Of a DNA stretch of 58,177 bases, positions 9,601-18,232 are shown in pieces. A model generated the notes under the pieces. That model did no database searches. It was not told where the DNA came from and saw only the letters and a program-made list of their open reading frames with translations. Position 1 is the first letter of the stretch. Each line of letters starts with the position of its first letter. The DNA comes from AM-1111 sp046302135. GTDB lineage: Bacteria; Bacteroidota; Bacteroidia; B-17B0; Aurantibacillaceae. The translations under genes and the position numbers were made by a program. Location of the stretch: contig JBKCIQ010000073.1 in NCBI GenBank assembly GCA_046302135.1, forward strand, positions 1 to 58,177, read 5' to 3'.

Positions 9601-9770
9601 AAACTGAGAGAGTCAATCCTTTTCTTATAGTAAGGCTTGTTTAGTAAAGCTTCAATTTTTGATTCTGCCTTACCTTCCTCAGAACTTACCACCCAGGTAA
9701 ATGAAAGATAAAATAAACAGCACAATGCCAGCAGAATAGTGAAAATCCAAATGGAAATTTTGTTTTGCAT
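6624..9770 (-). CDS. secDF: Protein translocase subunit SecDF (fused)
   Basis: A 1048-residue fusion of SecD and SecF, the form usual in Bacteroidota. Visible parts in order: N-terminal transmembrane helix (about 7-29); the SecD start LGLDLRGGINVVLEV (about 108-122); the large periplasmic domain; a membrane block with AGIVLTIGLSVDANILIFERVREE; then the SecF half with NLGIDFKGGRTYQVQF and VMGYTMTETVVVFDRIREK. The complex uses proton motive force to pull exported proteins across the membrane. A low-complexity insert rich in Lys, Ser, Asp and Thr (roughly residues 290-350) interrupts the periplasmic part; similar inserts occur in other members of this phylum. It is monocistronic, with its own promoter and terminator. 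Confidence 0.96.
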   Translation of the reverse strand: MQNKISIWIFTILLALCCLFYLSFTWVVSSEEGKAESKIEALLNKPYYKKRIDSLSLGDKIASQKIRQLFKDTLLAGYYDSLNSVKVYDVLVGDFSFEDCKKREINLGLDLRGGINVVLEVSVGDIIRGLSGNNKDPKFNQAIENAKNKLGGKNSDFAELFAQEYNNINPGGKLAPFFQSTEIRNKIEYNADNAKVVEVLRVEIVESLKNVETTLRSRIQSIGVNQPNIRSVGSSSSGRVLVELPGAKNPEKVKTLLERTANLEFWETYDNFDMNQYWENANNKVRQYIIKDLTGKEKSDSTKSDTVKVADKKTKKDSVNTAKAEPVKKDSTKDSTKSTATVSNDKSKDSKEATRDSLLQKYPISRYLIPSVDQKGYLIPGPVIGYIAKGDTGKLMNYLRHPEVRKAFPKYMRWSFDAYLSNGFYKVYALKSSQPNTIKPALSGDVIDNARQGFDDLGHPDIDMTMKGKAADAWKDITERCVQQAQQMNAGVKEEQKRGKAIAIVMDGIVFSAPNVNSVIPNGRSQITGAFDIKEAQALASVLSAGKLPAPAKIVAASQVGATLGEAAISNGWMSFAGAVLVILLFMLFYYNKAGLVANIALFINIFFIMGVLASWGEVLTLPGIAGIVLTIGLSVDANILIFERVREELALGKSNALAIREGFKHAMSSIIDSNVTLLILGIILFVFGSGPIQGFAATLIVGILSSLFAAVLLSRVIFEMFIGRKKDVQFDNNLTRNAFKNVSIDFVKRRKIYYSISALVIVAGIAFYFKNGGFNLGIDFKGGRTYQVQFNKEMNPEEVKSKLSTVFGSKPEITSVGSNSQLKISTSYLVDKPGNDVDVKVRNEVSNKLKELGVPFDIVQEQKVGPAIASDILYKAYLSVFFSCILMFVYILIRFKKWQYGLGAVVALFHDVLVVLSFYTICDNLLPFSLEIGQDFIAAILTVMGYTMTETVVVFDRIREKLAESGKDDVHGEERNSLINFALNSTLSRTILTSLTVFFVLLVIFIFGGDSIRGFIFALLIGRIIGTYSSLCISTPIVVDFNRKSKA

Positions 9771-9808
9771 AACTTAAAATCAGTTCGTTATCAAATTTTT
9801 TAAGGGTG

Positions 9809-9840
9809 CAAATATAGAACTTAACCTCAACTTTACCAAG
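9809..9840 (-). promoter_or_regulatory. Promoter of secDF (TTG - 20 nt - TATATTTG)
   Basis: On the minus strand TATATTTG (9816-9809) matches the TAnnTTTG -7 box, and a TTG (9839-9837) lies 20 bases upstream, the expected -33 spacing. This is the best two-part promoter in the window. The implied leader before the ATG at 9770 is about 35 bases. Confidence 0.55.
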
Positions 9841-9899
9841 TTTAAATTTTATTGCTCAAAATCAGCCAATTTGCTTCATTTTTAGGATGTTAAAAGTAG

Positions 9900-9907
9900 T
9901 ATTTTTG
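9900..9907 (+). promoter_or_regulatory. -7 element TATTTTTG abutting the start of the FG-GAP gene
   Basis: TATTTTTG matches TAnnTTTG and is followed by CAAC and then the ATG at 9912, the same 4-base spacing as before the tatA-operon peptide. Transcription would start at the ATG, giving a leaderless message. No -33 element at canonical distance was found. Confidence 0.4.
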
Positions 9908-9911
9908 CAAC

Positions 9912-12119
9912 ATGCTGAGAATTTTGGGTACAATTACGTGTTTTTTTCTTTTTTGCACGCTTTTTAGGTCGCAGTCTGTATTTTACCGTGACGATTCGAT
10001 AAAGGTTTACATTGGAAACGATGCCCTTCTGAATCCATGGGCCGGTGGTCTAAACGCTACGGAATTTTCAAACATTGATTTGAATTTTGATGGAAAGAAA
10101 GACCTAATTGCTTTCGATAAAGAAAGCTCTAAAATAAGATGTTTTATTTATACGGGACTTCCCGGTACAACTAGATTTAAACACGCTCCTCAATACGAAC
10201 CTGCATTTCCAAAGGTAAACGATTGGTGCATTTTAGTAGATTACAACGCCGACGGTAAAGAAGATATTTTTACTTACACAAGCGGCGGAATGAAGGTATT
10301 TAGAAACACTTCCCCTACAGGAGGCCCTTTGCAATTTACTTTAGCTTATGGACTAATTTATTCTAACTATAATCCTACAGGCAATCCAAATTTGCTTAAT
10401 CTTTATTGTTCTCCCGTTGGCTTTCCGGGAATTGCAGATATAGATAACGATGGCGATTTGGATGTGCTTACTTTTTCTGTTTTCGGTACCATGATTGAAT
10501 ACCACAGGAACAGAGCAATAGAAGATGGATTTTCCCTGGATTCACTCAAATTTGTATTAGAGGATAACTGCTGGGGTGATTTTGCTGAGAATACATGCGC
10601 AACCACTCTTAATAATTGTCCGAACTTCATAAAATGGAATGAGATCGTTCACCAAAAAACATCATCAAATCTTCATGCAGGCAGTTGCCTGACTTGTTTT
10701 GATAACGACGGAGACGGAGATAAAGATTTGGTGTTGGGAGATATTTCATGTGATTCAATTGGATTTTATTACAATACAGGTAACGTAAACAATGCTCATG
10801 TTGACTCAACCACCAAAGTTTACCCTCAGTCAAAACCTGTGAAAATTTCCTATTTCCCTTGCACTTACTTTGTAGATACAGATAACAACGGTATAAGGGA
10901 TTTAATTGTAAGCCCTCACAGTTCAACTGCCTCAGAAAATTTTACGTCCACTTGGCTCTATAAAAATACTGGTACTGATAACAATCCTGTTTTCGCTTTT
11001 TCTACACTAAATTTTCTTCAAGACAGTATGCTTGATTTTGGAACCGGTGCCTACCCTACTCTTATTGATGAGAACGCAGATGGTAAAACAGATATAATAA
11101 TTGGAAACTACGGGTATTATCAGAATCCATTTTATCAGTCGAGACTCGCTCTGTTAAGGAACATAGGAACAATTAATAACCCTGAGTTCAAATTGATAAC
11201 CAGAAACTACGCCAATCTTGGTTCATTCAACATACAAAATATGGCACCTGCATTTGGTGATCTAGACGGAGATGGAGACAGAGATTTACTAATCGGTGAT
11301 TTCAACGGAACTTTAACCTATTTTCAAAATGTAGCAGGATCAGGAAATCCATTGAACCTAGTATTTGTTGGCGCAAATTGGAACAACATTGATGTGGGAA
11401 ACAATGCAATGCCTCAGATAATTGATGTGGATCGCGATGGGCTGAGAGATTTACTGATTGGTTCGAGAAACGGGAAAATATTTTTCTATAAAAACACAGG
11501 CACTTCAACAAATCCTGTTTTCAGTTCAACACCTACCTCTTCTTCATTTGGGGGAGTAAATGTTTGTCAACCTTTATACATCACAGGATTTGCGGCTCCC
11601 AATTTGAGAGACATTGACGGCACGTATGAGTTATTGGTAGGTTCTGAGCGTGGATTTCTTTACCGATACGGTAATATTGATGGAAATATAAATGGCAGCT
11701 TTACATTAATTGATTCCGTGAGCTGGAATATATGGGAAGGCGGAAAATTATCTCCAGCAACCGGTGATTTAAACGGAGATGACATTGCAGACATGATACT
11801 CGGAAACCTTGATGGGGGAATTTGTTTTTTTAAGGGGGATTCACTTCTGAGTTCAATCAAGCAAAATGAAAAAGCAAAAGACTTATTTACTTTAAACCCT
11901 AATCCTTCTGAAAACTCAACTTTCATCCGTTTTGAAAACAAGTTTTTTGAAGAAAGATCAATAGAAATTGTAGATTTTTCGGGAAGGATTATATTATCAT
12001 TTAAAAGCAATCAGCCCGCCATTGAAATCAAAACATTAGAATTATCTGATGGTATTTATTTCATAAGATGCGATGAAAAAAACAAATCCTCAACCAAGAA
12101 ATTAATCGTTAATCACTAA
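9912..12119 (+). CDS. Secreted FG-GAP/VCBS repeat protein with T9SS sorting domain
   Basis: A 735-residue protein with a signal peptide (about 1-20, CFFLFCTLFRSQS). It carries at least eight calcium-binding-like loops of the FG-GAP/VCBS type, for example DYNADGKEDI, DIDNDGDLDV, DNDGDGDKDL, DENADGKTDI and DLDGDGDRDL, spread over residues about 50-640 and suggesting a beta-propeller. The last about 80 residues form a type A T9SS C-terminal domain (LNPNPSENS, then a SDGIYFIRC-type ending). It is probably exported through Sec and then T9SS to the cell surface; the ligand is unknown. Its stop overlaps the next ATG (TAATG), indicating translational coupling to the lipoprotein gene. Confidence 0.88.
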   Translation: MLRILGTITCFFLFCTLFRSQSVFYRDDSIKVYIGNDALLNPWAGGLNATEFSNIDLNFDGKKDLIAFDKESSKIRCFIYTGLPGTTRFKHAPQYEPAFPKVNDWCILVDYNADGKEDIFTYTSGGMKVFRNTSPTGGPLQFTLAYGLIYSNYNPTGNPNLLNLYCSPVGFPGIADIDNDGDLDVLTFSVFGTMIEYHRNRAIEDGFSLDSLKFVLEDNCWGDFAENTCATTLNNCPNFIKWNEIVHQKTSSNLHAGSCLTCFDNDGDGDKDLVLGDISCDSIGFYYNTGNVNNAHVDSTTKVYPQSKPVKISYFPCTYFVDTDNNGIRDLIVSPHSSTASENFTSTWLYKNTGTDNNPVFAFSTLNFLQDSMLDFGTGAYPTLIDENADGKTDIIIGNYGYYQNPFYQSRLALLRNIGTINNPEFKLITRNYANLGSFNIQNMAPAFGDLDGDGDRDLLIGDFNGTLTYFQNVAGSGNPLNLVFVGANWNNIDVGNNAMPQIIDVDRDGLRDLLIGSRNGKIFFYKNTGTSTNPVFSSTPTSSSFGGVNVCQPLYITGFAAPNLRDIDGTYELLVGSERGFLYRYGNIDGNINGSFTLIDSVSWNIWEGGKLSPATGDLNGDDIADMILGNLDGGICFFKGDSLLSSIKQNEKAKDLFTLNPNPSENSTFIRFENKFFEERSIEIVDFSGRIILSFKSNQPAIEIKTLELSDGIYFIRCDEKNKSSTKKLIVNH

Positions 12120-13567
12120 TGAGAAAGGAATTATTTTTTCTATTAATTGTCTTTGGATTTTTTTCATGCAAGTGGGAGACTTCAGAACTTGCAAGTAAAG
12201 ATTATCCTGATGACGTAGGAAAAATTATTTTAACCAAATGCGCAGTTGCAGGATGTCATAATGATGCGAGTTATCAAGCGGCGGGTGGACTCAATCTTTC
12301 TACATGGGATAAATTATTTGAAGGCGGAAATGGCAGTGCTTGTATTATTCCATATCGTCAGGATTTCAGCACAGTGTGTTATTATGTAAACACTTTTCAG
12401 GATTTAGGGGTAGCATTATCCCCGACAATGCCGTTAAACGGAAGTCCGTTAAGCAGAAAGGAAGTAGAGACTATCTATGAATGGATAAAAAGAGGTGCTC
12501 CGGATAAAACAGGCTTTGTGAAATTTTCAGATAATCCAAACAGAAAAAAATATTATGTTGCAAATCAAGGGTGCAGGGTGGTAACCGTATTAGATATGGA
12601 AACACAATTGCCAATGCGTTATATAGATATTGAAACGGGAAATGCAAGTCCTCACATGATCCGGCTTTCACCCGACAAAAAATTTTGGTATGTGATTTCC
12701 ATTGGGGGAAGCTCTATAAAAAAATATAGAACAGAGGATGATGTATTCGCAGGTCAGATTCCAATTGGAGTTGGTAATTATAATACGTTCTGCATTACTT
12801 CAGACTCCAAAAAAGCATACATTGTTGATTTTTCAGCGGTTGGAAAAATAATTGAAGTTGATTTAGAAAACATGCAGTTTTTGAATTCATATACCACATC
12901 AGACTGGGCTAATATACACGGATCATGTTTGAGTCCTGATGGGCAGTTTTTATATGTTACCAGTCAGTTACAAAACAGAATCTTTAAAATCCCTGTGAAT
13001 GATTTTTCATCATACACTGAGATTGTAATGAACTCTTCATTCCCTTCAACTTTACAAGGAATTACTGATCCTCACGAAGTAATTTTTTCGCCGGATGGCT
13101 CAAAATATTTTGTGAGTTGCAATAGTTCAAATGAGGTAAGAGTTTTTGATACTAATTCTGACACTTTAATTTCAACAATATCTACCGGACAGTTTCCGGT
13201 TGAATTTTCACTTTCATTGCAACATCCTTATCTTTTTGTAAGTTGTATGGAAGATGTTACACACTTGAATCAACCAACAACAGGCAAAAAAGGTGTGATC
13301 AGTGTTATTAACTACAACACGAATACCTTGATTCAGCATATTGACGCGAGTTTTTATCAGCCACACGGAATGAGTGTAGATGAATCAAAAGACCAATTAA
13401 TTGTTGCATCTAGGAACCAGGAAACGAACGGACCTGCACCGCATCATACTACAAACTGCGGAGGGAGAAATGGTTATTTAACCTTCATTCAACTTAACAA
13501 CCTTCAAAAAACAGGAAAAAGAATCGAAATATCCGTAGATCCCTACTCGGTTGCAATTAGACCCTGA
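12119..13567 (+). CDS. Lipoprotein with cytochrome-c-like motif and YVTN-type beta-propeller
   Basis: A 482-residue protein. A lipobox ends at Cys17 (FGFFSC), so the mature protein is probably a lipoprotein. Residues about 30-135 look like a small cytochrome domain: CAVAGCH at 41-47 is a CX4CH motif instead of the usual CX2CH, and PTMPLNG further on could supply a distal Met. Residues about 150-480 contain propeller repeats (SPDGQFLYVTSQ, SPDGSKYFVSC) of the YVTN/NHL kind. The start overlaps the preceding gene by one base, so the two are likely made together and may work together at the cell surface. Heme attachment through CX4CH is plausible but unproven. Confidence 0.75.
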   Translation: MRKELFFLLIVFGFFSCKWETSELASKDYPDDVGKIILTKCAVAGCHNDASYQAAGGLNLSTWDKLFEGGNGSACIIPYRQDFSTVCYYVNTFQDLGVALSPTMPLNGSPLSRKEVETIYEWIKRGAPDKTGFVKFSDNPNRKKYYVANQGCRVVTVLDMETQLPMRYIDIETGNASPHMIRLSPDKKFWYVISIGGSSIKKYRTEDDVFAGQIPIGVGNYNTFCITSDSKKAYIVDFSAVGKIIEVDLENMQFLNSYTTSDWANIHGSCLSPDGQFLYVTSQLQNRIFKIPVNDFSSYTEIVMNSSFPSTLQGITDPHEVIFSPDGSKYFVSCNSSNEVRVFDTNSDTLISTISTGQFPVEFSLSLQHPYLFVSCMEDVTHLNQPTTGKKGVISVINYNTNTLIQHIDASFYQPHGMSVDESKDQLIVASRNQETNGPAPHHTTNCGGRNGYLTFIQLNNLQKTGKRIEISVDPYSVAIRP

Positions 13568-13686
13568 AAAATTATTTTTTTTCACATTTACACCTTAAAT
13601 GATTTTCTTAAGGCAACATAAATGGTTATTTTTATCGTGAATTACAATTAAAGATTAAGTAGCACGTTATAGTTGTATACAAAAGA

Positions 13687-16056
13687 GTGAAAAAAACCTA
13701 TCTAATAAAAATTCTGTTTATTCTCATTTCATCAACTTCCTTTGCGCAATATAGAATAGGACAGTGGGTAGATTATTTATCATACAATACGGCTCCATCC
13801 GTCACCAAAGGAAACGACAGAGTTTATGTTGCAACCGGTAGCTGCGTTTTTTCATACAATTGGAATGATAATTCACTCGACAAAGTGAATAAAATCACAG
13901 GGCTCAGTGATATGGGTGCCAAACTTGTCAGATTTAACTCGTATAATAACACCCTAATAATTTCTTATTCCAACTCAAATCTGGATGTAGTAAAGAATGG
14001 AGTCATAACCAACTTTTCAGATATTCTTCGAAAAAACATTACGGGAGACAAAACTATTTTTCACATTTCATTCTACAAAGAGAAAGCTTACATAGCAACC
14101 GGATTCGGAATTGTTGTTTTTGATACTGATAAGATGGAATTTAAGGATACTTATATAATTGGAAATAATGGAAGTTATCTAAAGGTGTATGATGTTGCGG
14201 CTGATTCATCAAAGATTTTAGCAGCAACTGAAACCGGACTAAAACAAGCTGATATCAATTCAAATCTAAATGATTTTCAAAACTGGGATTTCGTTCCGGG
14301 CCTACCAAAGAAAGCTTTCAATTGTGTGGCGCGTTTCCAAAATGAGTTTTTTGCAAATTATTCCTCAACACTTGATACCGGCGTAGATTACAAGGATACA
14401 CTTTATTACTTTAACGGAAATACTTGGGATACCATTAAAAAGTACCACATTGCTCCCGGACAAACCTATCAAGTAAAGCGACTCCTTGTAGATGAAAGTA
14501 TTCAAAGCCTGCTAATCACCGATCAGTGGGGTATAGACGTGTATAATAAAAATCCCATTTGGGACAGAGCATACCAAATTGGAGGTAATTTCCTATATTA
14601 TAATGCAAGTGGTAACTGGATTTTCCCAGGGGTTAAAGAGGCCGTTTTCACTCCCGGTTTAGGCTCATTTACTTTTTGCGTGGCAACTGACAACTGCGGT
14701 CTTGTTAAAACAACTGCGTTCGGAGGCCAAGAACAAATTTTACTTGATGGCCCGTCAACAAATCTTGTAAGTCAGGTTTGTATTCAGGATGATAAACTTG
14801 CAGTGGCTCCCGTTTATTTATCTGAGATCTGGTATAATCAGTATCGCAGAACGGGAGTATATACCTTTTCAAATGGAAGCTGGAATAACATCACCAAATA
14901 CCCATTGGATTCCATTTATGATGTAAACTGCATAGCATTCAGAAAAAATTCAACAACAAATTATTTTGCAGGAACATGGGGGAATGGCTTATTGGAATTC
15001 AGAAATGATACGCTCTATAAAATTTACAATGAGCAAAATAGTTCCCTAAAACCTGCAACAACAACCAGTAATTCTGTTCGTATTAATGGTATAACAACAG
15101 ATACCGCAGGCAATGTTTGGGTAGGAAATGCATTCACGTCTTTTGTACTTTCCGTTATGCGTCCTAGCGGGCAATGGACAGGATTAAATTTTGCAGCCTT
15201 TGCTCCAAACACCAGTCTTGTTGGTAAAATCCTAATTGACAAAAACAATCAAAAGTGGATTCAACTTCCCGGTGTTGGTTTTCTCGTTTATAATGATGGA
15301 GGTAATTATGCTCAACCCAACAATAGCAATACGAGAAAAATTACAACTGCGCTTAACGGAGGAGGTTTGCCAAGCGCACAGGTATTTAGTATGTGTGAAG
15401 ACAAAGATGGTGACATTTGGATTGGCTGCGATAAAGGAGTTGCTGTATTCTACAATCCGGAATCAATTTTATCTTCAAGCTCAGGTTGGGATTGTCAGCA
15501 AATAATTATTGATCAGAATGGAATCGCAAAAATTCTTCTCGAAACAGAAACTGTTTTTGATATTGTTGTTGACGGAAATAATAGAAAATGGATCGCAACT
15601 AAGAATGGGGTTTATTGTTTATCAGCAGACGGACAAAATCAAATTTATCACTTTACTACAGAAAATAGTCCTTTGTTTTCTAATACAGTAATAGATCTGG
15701 AATATAACGGAAAAACTGGTGACGTCTTTTTTGCAACAACAGAAGGTCTTCAATCCTTCCGTTCAGATGTGATTGATTCGTTTGAAGACTTCACAGATGT
15801 TTACGCCTACCCTAATCCGGTTAGGCCTGGTTATGAAGGTCCGATAGTTATTAAAGGGATGATAGATAAAGCAGTTGTAAAAATAACAGACATTACAGGA
15901 GCACTTGTTTATGAAACCACCGCAAAAGGCGGACAAGCAATTTGGTATGGTAAAAATTCACTCGGCGAGAGAGTTTCTACCGGAGTTTATGTTGTGTTCT
16001 GTGCCACTAGCAACGGTGAACAGAAAACAGTTACAAAAATTTTGCTCGTTAACTAA
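13687..16056 (+). CDS. porZ: Type IX secretion system protein PorZ
   Basis: A 789-residue protein starting at a GTG (no ATG is available before the signal peptide MKKTYLIKILFILISSTSFA). It has two beta-propeller-like regions with repeats such as NKITGLSDMG, KVYDVAADSSKILAATETG and DGDIWIGCDKGVAVF, and it ends with its own T9SS-type C-terminal domain (YPNPVRPGYEGPIVIKG to TKILLVN). Length, propeller composition and tail match PorZ, a surface component of the T9SS sortase complex involved in delivering anionic LPS for cargo attachment in Porphyromonas. The following gene is recO, the neighbour porZ commonly has in this phylum, which strengthens the call. Confidence 0.88.
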   Translation: MKKTYLIKILFILISSTSFAQYRIGQWVDYLSYNTAPSVTKGNDRVYVATGSCVFSYNWNDNSLDKVNKITGLSDMGAKLVRFNSYNNTLIISYSNSNLDVVKNGVITNFSDILRKNITGDKTIFHISFYKEKAYIATGFGIVVFDTDKMEFKDTYIIGNNGSYLKVYDVAADSSKILAATETGLKQADINSNLNDFQNWDFVPGLPKKAFNCVARFQNEFFANYSSTLDTGVDYKDTLYYFNGNTWDTIKKYHIAPGQTYQVKRLLVDESIQSLLITDQWGIDVYNKNPIWDRAYQIGGNFLYYNASGNWIFPGVKEAVFTPGLGSFTFCVATDNCGLVKTTAFGGQEQILLDGPSTNLVSQVCIQDDKLAVAPVYLSEIWYNQYRRTGVYTFSNGSWNNITKYPLDSIYDVNCIAFRKNSTTNYFAGTWGNGLLEFRNDTLYKIYNEQNSSLKPATTTSNSVRINGITTDTAGNVWVGNAFTSFVLSVMRPSGQWTGLNFAAFAPNTSLVGKILIDKNNQKWIQLPGVGFLVYNDGGNYAQPNNSNTRKITTALNGGGLPSAQVFSMCEDKDGDIWIGCDKGVAVFYNPESILSSSSGWDCQQIIIDQNGIAKILLETETVFDIVVDGNNRKWIATKNGVYCLSADGQNQIYHFTTENSPLFSNTVIDLEYNGKTGDVFFATTEGLQSFRSDVIDSFEDFTDVYAYPNPVRPGYEGPIVIKGMIDKAVVKITDITGALVYETTAKGGQAIWYGKNSLGERVSTGVYVVFCATSNGEQKTVTKILLVN

Positions 16057-16058
16057 AG

Positions 16059-16784
16059 ATGCAGATCAAATCTTTAGGCATTATCTTGAATAACGTTAAA
16101 CTTGGGGACAAAAAAGTAATTTCAAAAATCTACACTCAACATTCCGGTTTACAATCTTTTGCCATCCATTTTGGAACCTCTTCAAAATCGAGAATAAAGC
16201 CTGCTCACATTCAACCGCTAAATCTTGTTGAACTTGAAATAGTTTCAAAAGAAAAAAACGAAGTGAATCGAGTAAATGAGATCAGGATAGGAAAACCTTA
16301 TATTGAAATTCACAATAACATTTTAAAAAGCTGTATCGCAGGATTTATAAATGAACTTTTGATAAAAACCTTGAAAGAATCTGAAGCAAATGAAGATTTG
16401 TTTCGTTTTATATATTCAAAATTTCTTGAACTGGATGAAAACAAAGGTAATCTTGGCGGTTGGCCACTTCATTTTATGATGGGGCTAACGCAGTACCTCG
16501 GCATTATGCCAAACAACAACTTTAGCAAGGATAATGTGTTTTTTAATATGATGGATGGCAGATTTGAAGTAGTGCCTCCGCTTCACGTGAACTACTTAGA
16601 TAGAAATGACTCATCGATGTTTCATAAATTGATTAACGAGTACGAGAACTTTTTACTATTACCGCCGAAAAATGAAGAAAGAAGCATCATGCTGAATTTA
16701 CTAATACAATATTATCGTTTTCATATTCCCGGATTCAGTGATTTCAAATCACTTCCGGTTCTTCAGGCTACATTATACAGTTAG
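16059..16784 (+). CDS. recO: DNA repair protein RecO
   Basis: A 241-residue protein two bases after porZ. The N-terminus (SLGIILNNVKLGDKKVISKIYT) is the OB-fold start of RecO, and the later part (FLELDENKGNLGGWPLHFMMGLTQYLGI) matches its helical domain. RecO loads RecA on gapped DNA together with RecR/RecF in the cytoplasm. The zinc-binding cysteines present in some RecO proteins are not seen, as is common in this phylum. It is likely co-transcribed with porZ. No other recF-pathway gene is in the window. Confidence 0.88.
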   Translation: MQIKSLGIILNNVKLGDKKVISKIYTQHSGLQSFAIHFGTSSKSRIKPAHIQPLNLVELEIVSKEKNEVNRVNEIRIGKPYIEIHNNILKSCIAGFINELLIKTLKESEANEDLFRFIYSKFLELDENKGNLGGWPLHFMMGLTQYLGIMPNNNFSKDNVFFNMMDGRFEVVPPLHVNYLDRNDSSMFHKLINEYENFLLLPPKNEERSIMLNLLIQYYRFHIPGFSDFKSLPVLQATLYS

Positions 16785-16825
16785 TTATTTTAAAAGAAAA
16801 AATGACAAAGTGGTTCTGTGCTTCG

Positions 16826-16833
16826 TAAATTTG
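16826..16833 (+). promoter_or_regulatory. -7 element TAAATTTG for lutB
   Basis: TAAATTTG matches the TAnnTTTG consensus and lies 19 bases before the ATG at 16853, a normal leader length. No clear -33 element. Confidence 0.4.
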
Positions 16834-16852
16834 AATTAGTTGAAAAAATAAA

Positions 16853-18232
16853 ATGACTTCAACACTAGAAAAATTTTTTATTGACACTCATAAAGCTATT
16901 GAAAACGAAAAGCTAAAAAAGCAACTTCAACAATCCTTGTCATCATATAAGGTTAAGAACGAAAATGCACTTACTCAGTTTCAAAATGTAGAACTAGCGA
17001 AGAGCAGAGCTGCCGCTATTAGGCAAAAAGTAATTGAAAACCTTGACAAATATTTAATTGAGTTTGAAAGCAATTTTAAAAAACACAATGGTTCACTAAT
17101 TTGGGCTCAAAATAGCGATGATGCACTGACAAAAATTGAAGAAATACTTATTTCAGAGAATATTCAGTCGGTCATTAAATCTAAATCAATGATCACTGAA
17201 GAGATAGGGTTAAATGAATTTTTAAAAAGTAAAAACATTGAATCCATTGAAACCGATCTCGGTGAATTCATACAACAATTATCAGACGAAGCACCTTACC
17301 ACATAGTAACGCCATGCGTTCACAAATCAAAAGAGGAAATCAACCAATTGCTTTCAGAAAAATTAAATGTTTCAGCAAAACTTTCCGCAGAAGAATTAAC
17401 GACCTCAGTGAATCAACACCTTGAAAATAAATTTAATTCTTCAACCGCAGGTATTACCGGTGCCAATTTTTTAATTGCAGACTCAGGTTCAATCGCTATA
17501 ACTGAAAATGAGGGCAACGCTTTTTATTGTGTAACTGCACCAAAAGTGCATATTGCCATTACAGGGATTGAAAAAATTATTCCTACAGCAAACGAGCTTG
17601 AATTGTTTTGGCCCTTACTTTCTAGTTTTGGTACCGGCCAAAAAATGACCACATATAACCATATCATCCGCGGGTCAAAAAAGAGAGAAGAAAAATCAGG
17701 GCCGGAAAAATTTTTTCTGATTCTATTAGACAATGGCAGAAGTGAATTATTAGCAAAGCCTGAACAAAGAAGTGCACTTGCTTGTATAAGATGCGGAGCT
17801 TGCTACAACGTTTGCCCCGTGTATAAAAATATCGGAGGACATGCCTATGATTTTGTTTATGGTGGGCCAATTGGTAAGGTAATTGCTCCTCATTTTTCAC
17901 AAAAAAAAGATTTGCATCATCTAAGCCATGCATCTTCTCTATGTGGTGCCTGCACAGAAATATGTCCAGTTAAAATTCCGCTTCATCAATTAATGTTGGT
18001 TAATCGAAAACAAGATGCAAATAAAATTTCCTCAGCAGAAAAATTAATTTGGGCCGCTTGGAAAAAGGCTATGCTCAGTAGAAAAATGATGGACAAAGGT
18101 GGAATATTCGCGAAAAACACATTGCTATATTTATTATTCAAAAAACCTTGGGGAAAACAAAGAGATCTGCCTAAGTTGGCAGAAAAAAGTTTTAATCAAA
18201 TCATGAGAGAAAGACTGAAAAAAAATGATTAA
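16853..18232 (+). CDS. lutB: LutB-type iron-sulfur protein (LUD domain)
   Basis: A 459-residue protein with a LUD domain (about 70-300, including TGANFLIADSGSIAITENEG) and a C-terminal ferredoxin-like part with CIRCGACYNVCP (Cys 311, 314, 317, 321) and CGACTEICP (Cys 364, 367, 371). This is the architecture of LutB/LldF, the electron-transfer subunit of the LutABC L-lactate oxidation system. The usual partners LutA and LutC are not adjacent: the next gene is convergent. They may lie elsewhere, or the protein may serve another dehydrogenase. Its last 4 bases overlap the 3' end of the convergent S4-domain gene. Confidence 0.85.
   Translation: MTSTLEKFFIDTHKAIENEKLKKQLQQSLSSYKVKNENALTQFQNVELAKSRAAAIRQKVIENLDKYLIEFESNFKKHNGSLIWAQNSDDALTKIEEILISENIQSVIKSKSMITEEIGLNEFLKSKNIESIETDLGEFIQQLSDEAPYHIVTPCVHKSKEEINQLLSEKLNVSAKLSAEELTTSVNQHLENKFNSSTAGITGANFLIADSGSIAITENEGNAFYCVTAPKVHIAITGIEKIIPTANELELFWPLLSSFGTGQKMTTYNHIIRGSKKREEKSGPEKFFLILLDNGRSELLAKPEQRSALACIRCGACYNVCPVYKNIGGHAYDFVYGGPIGKVIAPHFSQKKDLHHLSHASSLCGACTEICPVKIPLHQLMLVNRKQDANKISSAEKLIWAAWKKAMLSRKMMDKGGIFAKNTLLYLLFKKPWGKQRDLPKLAEKSFNQIMRERLKKND

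Noticed and set aside
13593..13613. CCTTAA...TTAAGG inverted repeat upstream of porZ as a terminator
   Set aside because: Only 6 AT-rich base pairs with no T tract after it.
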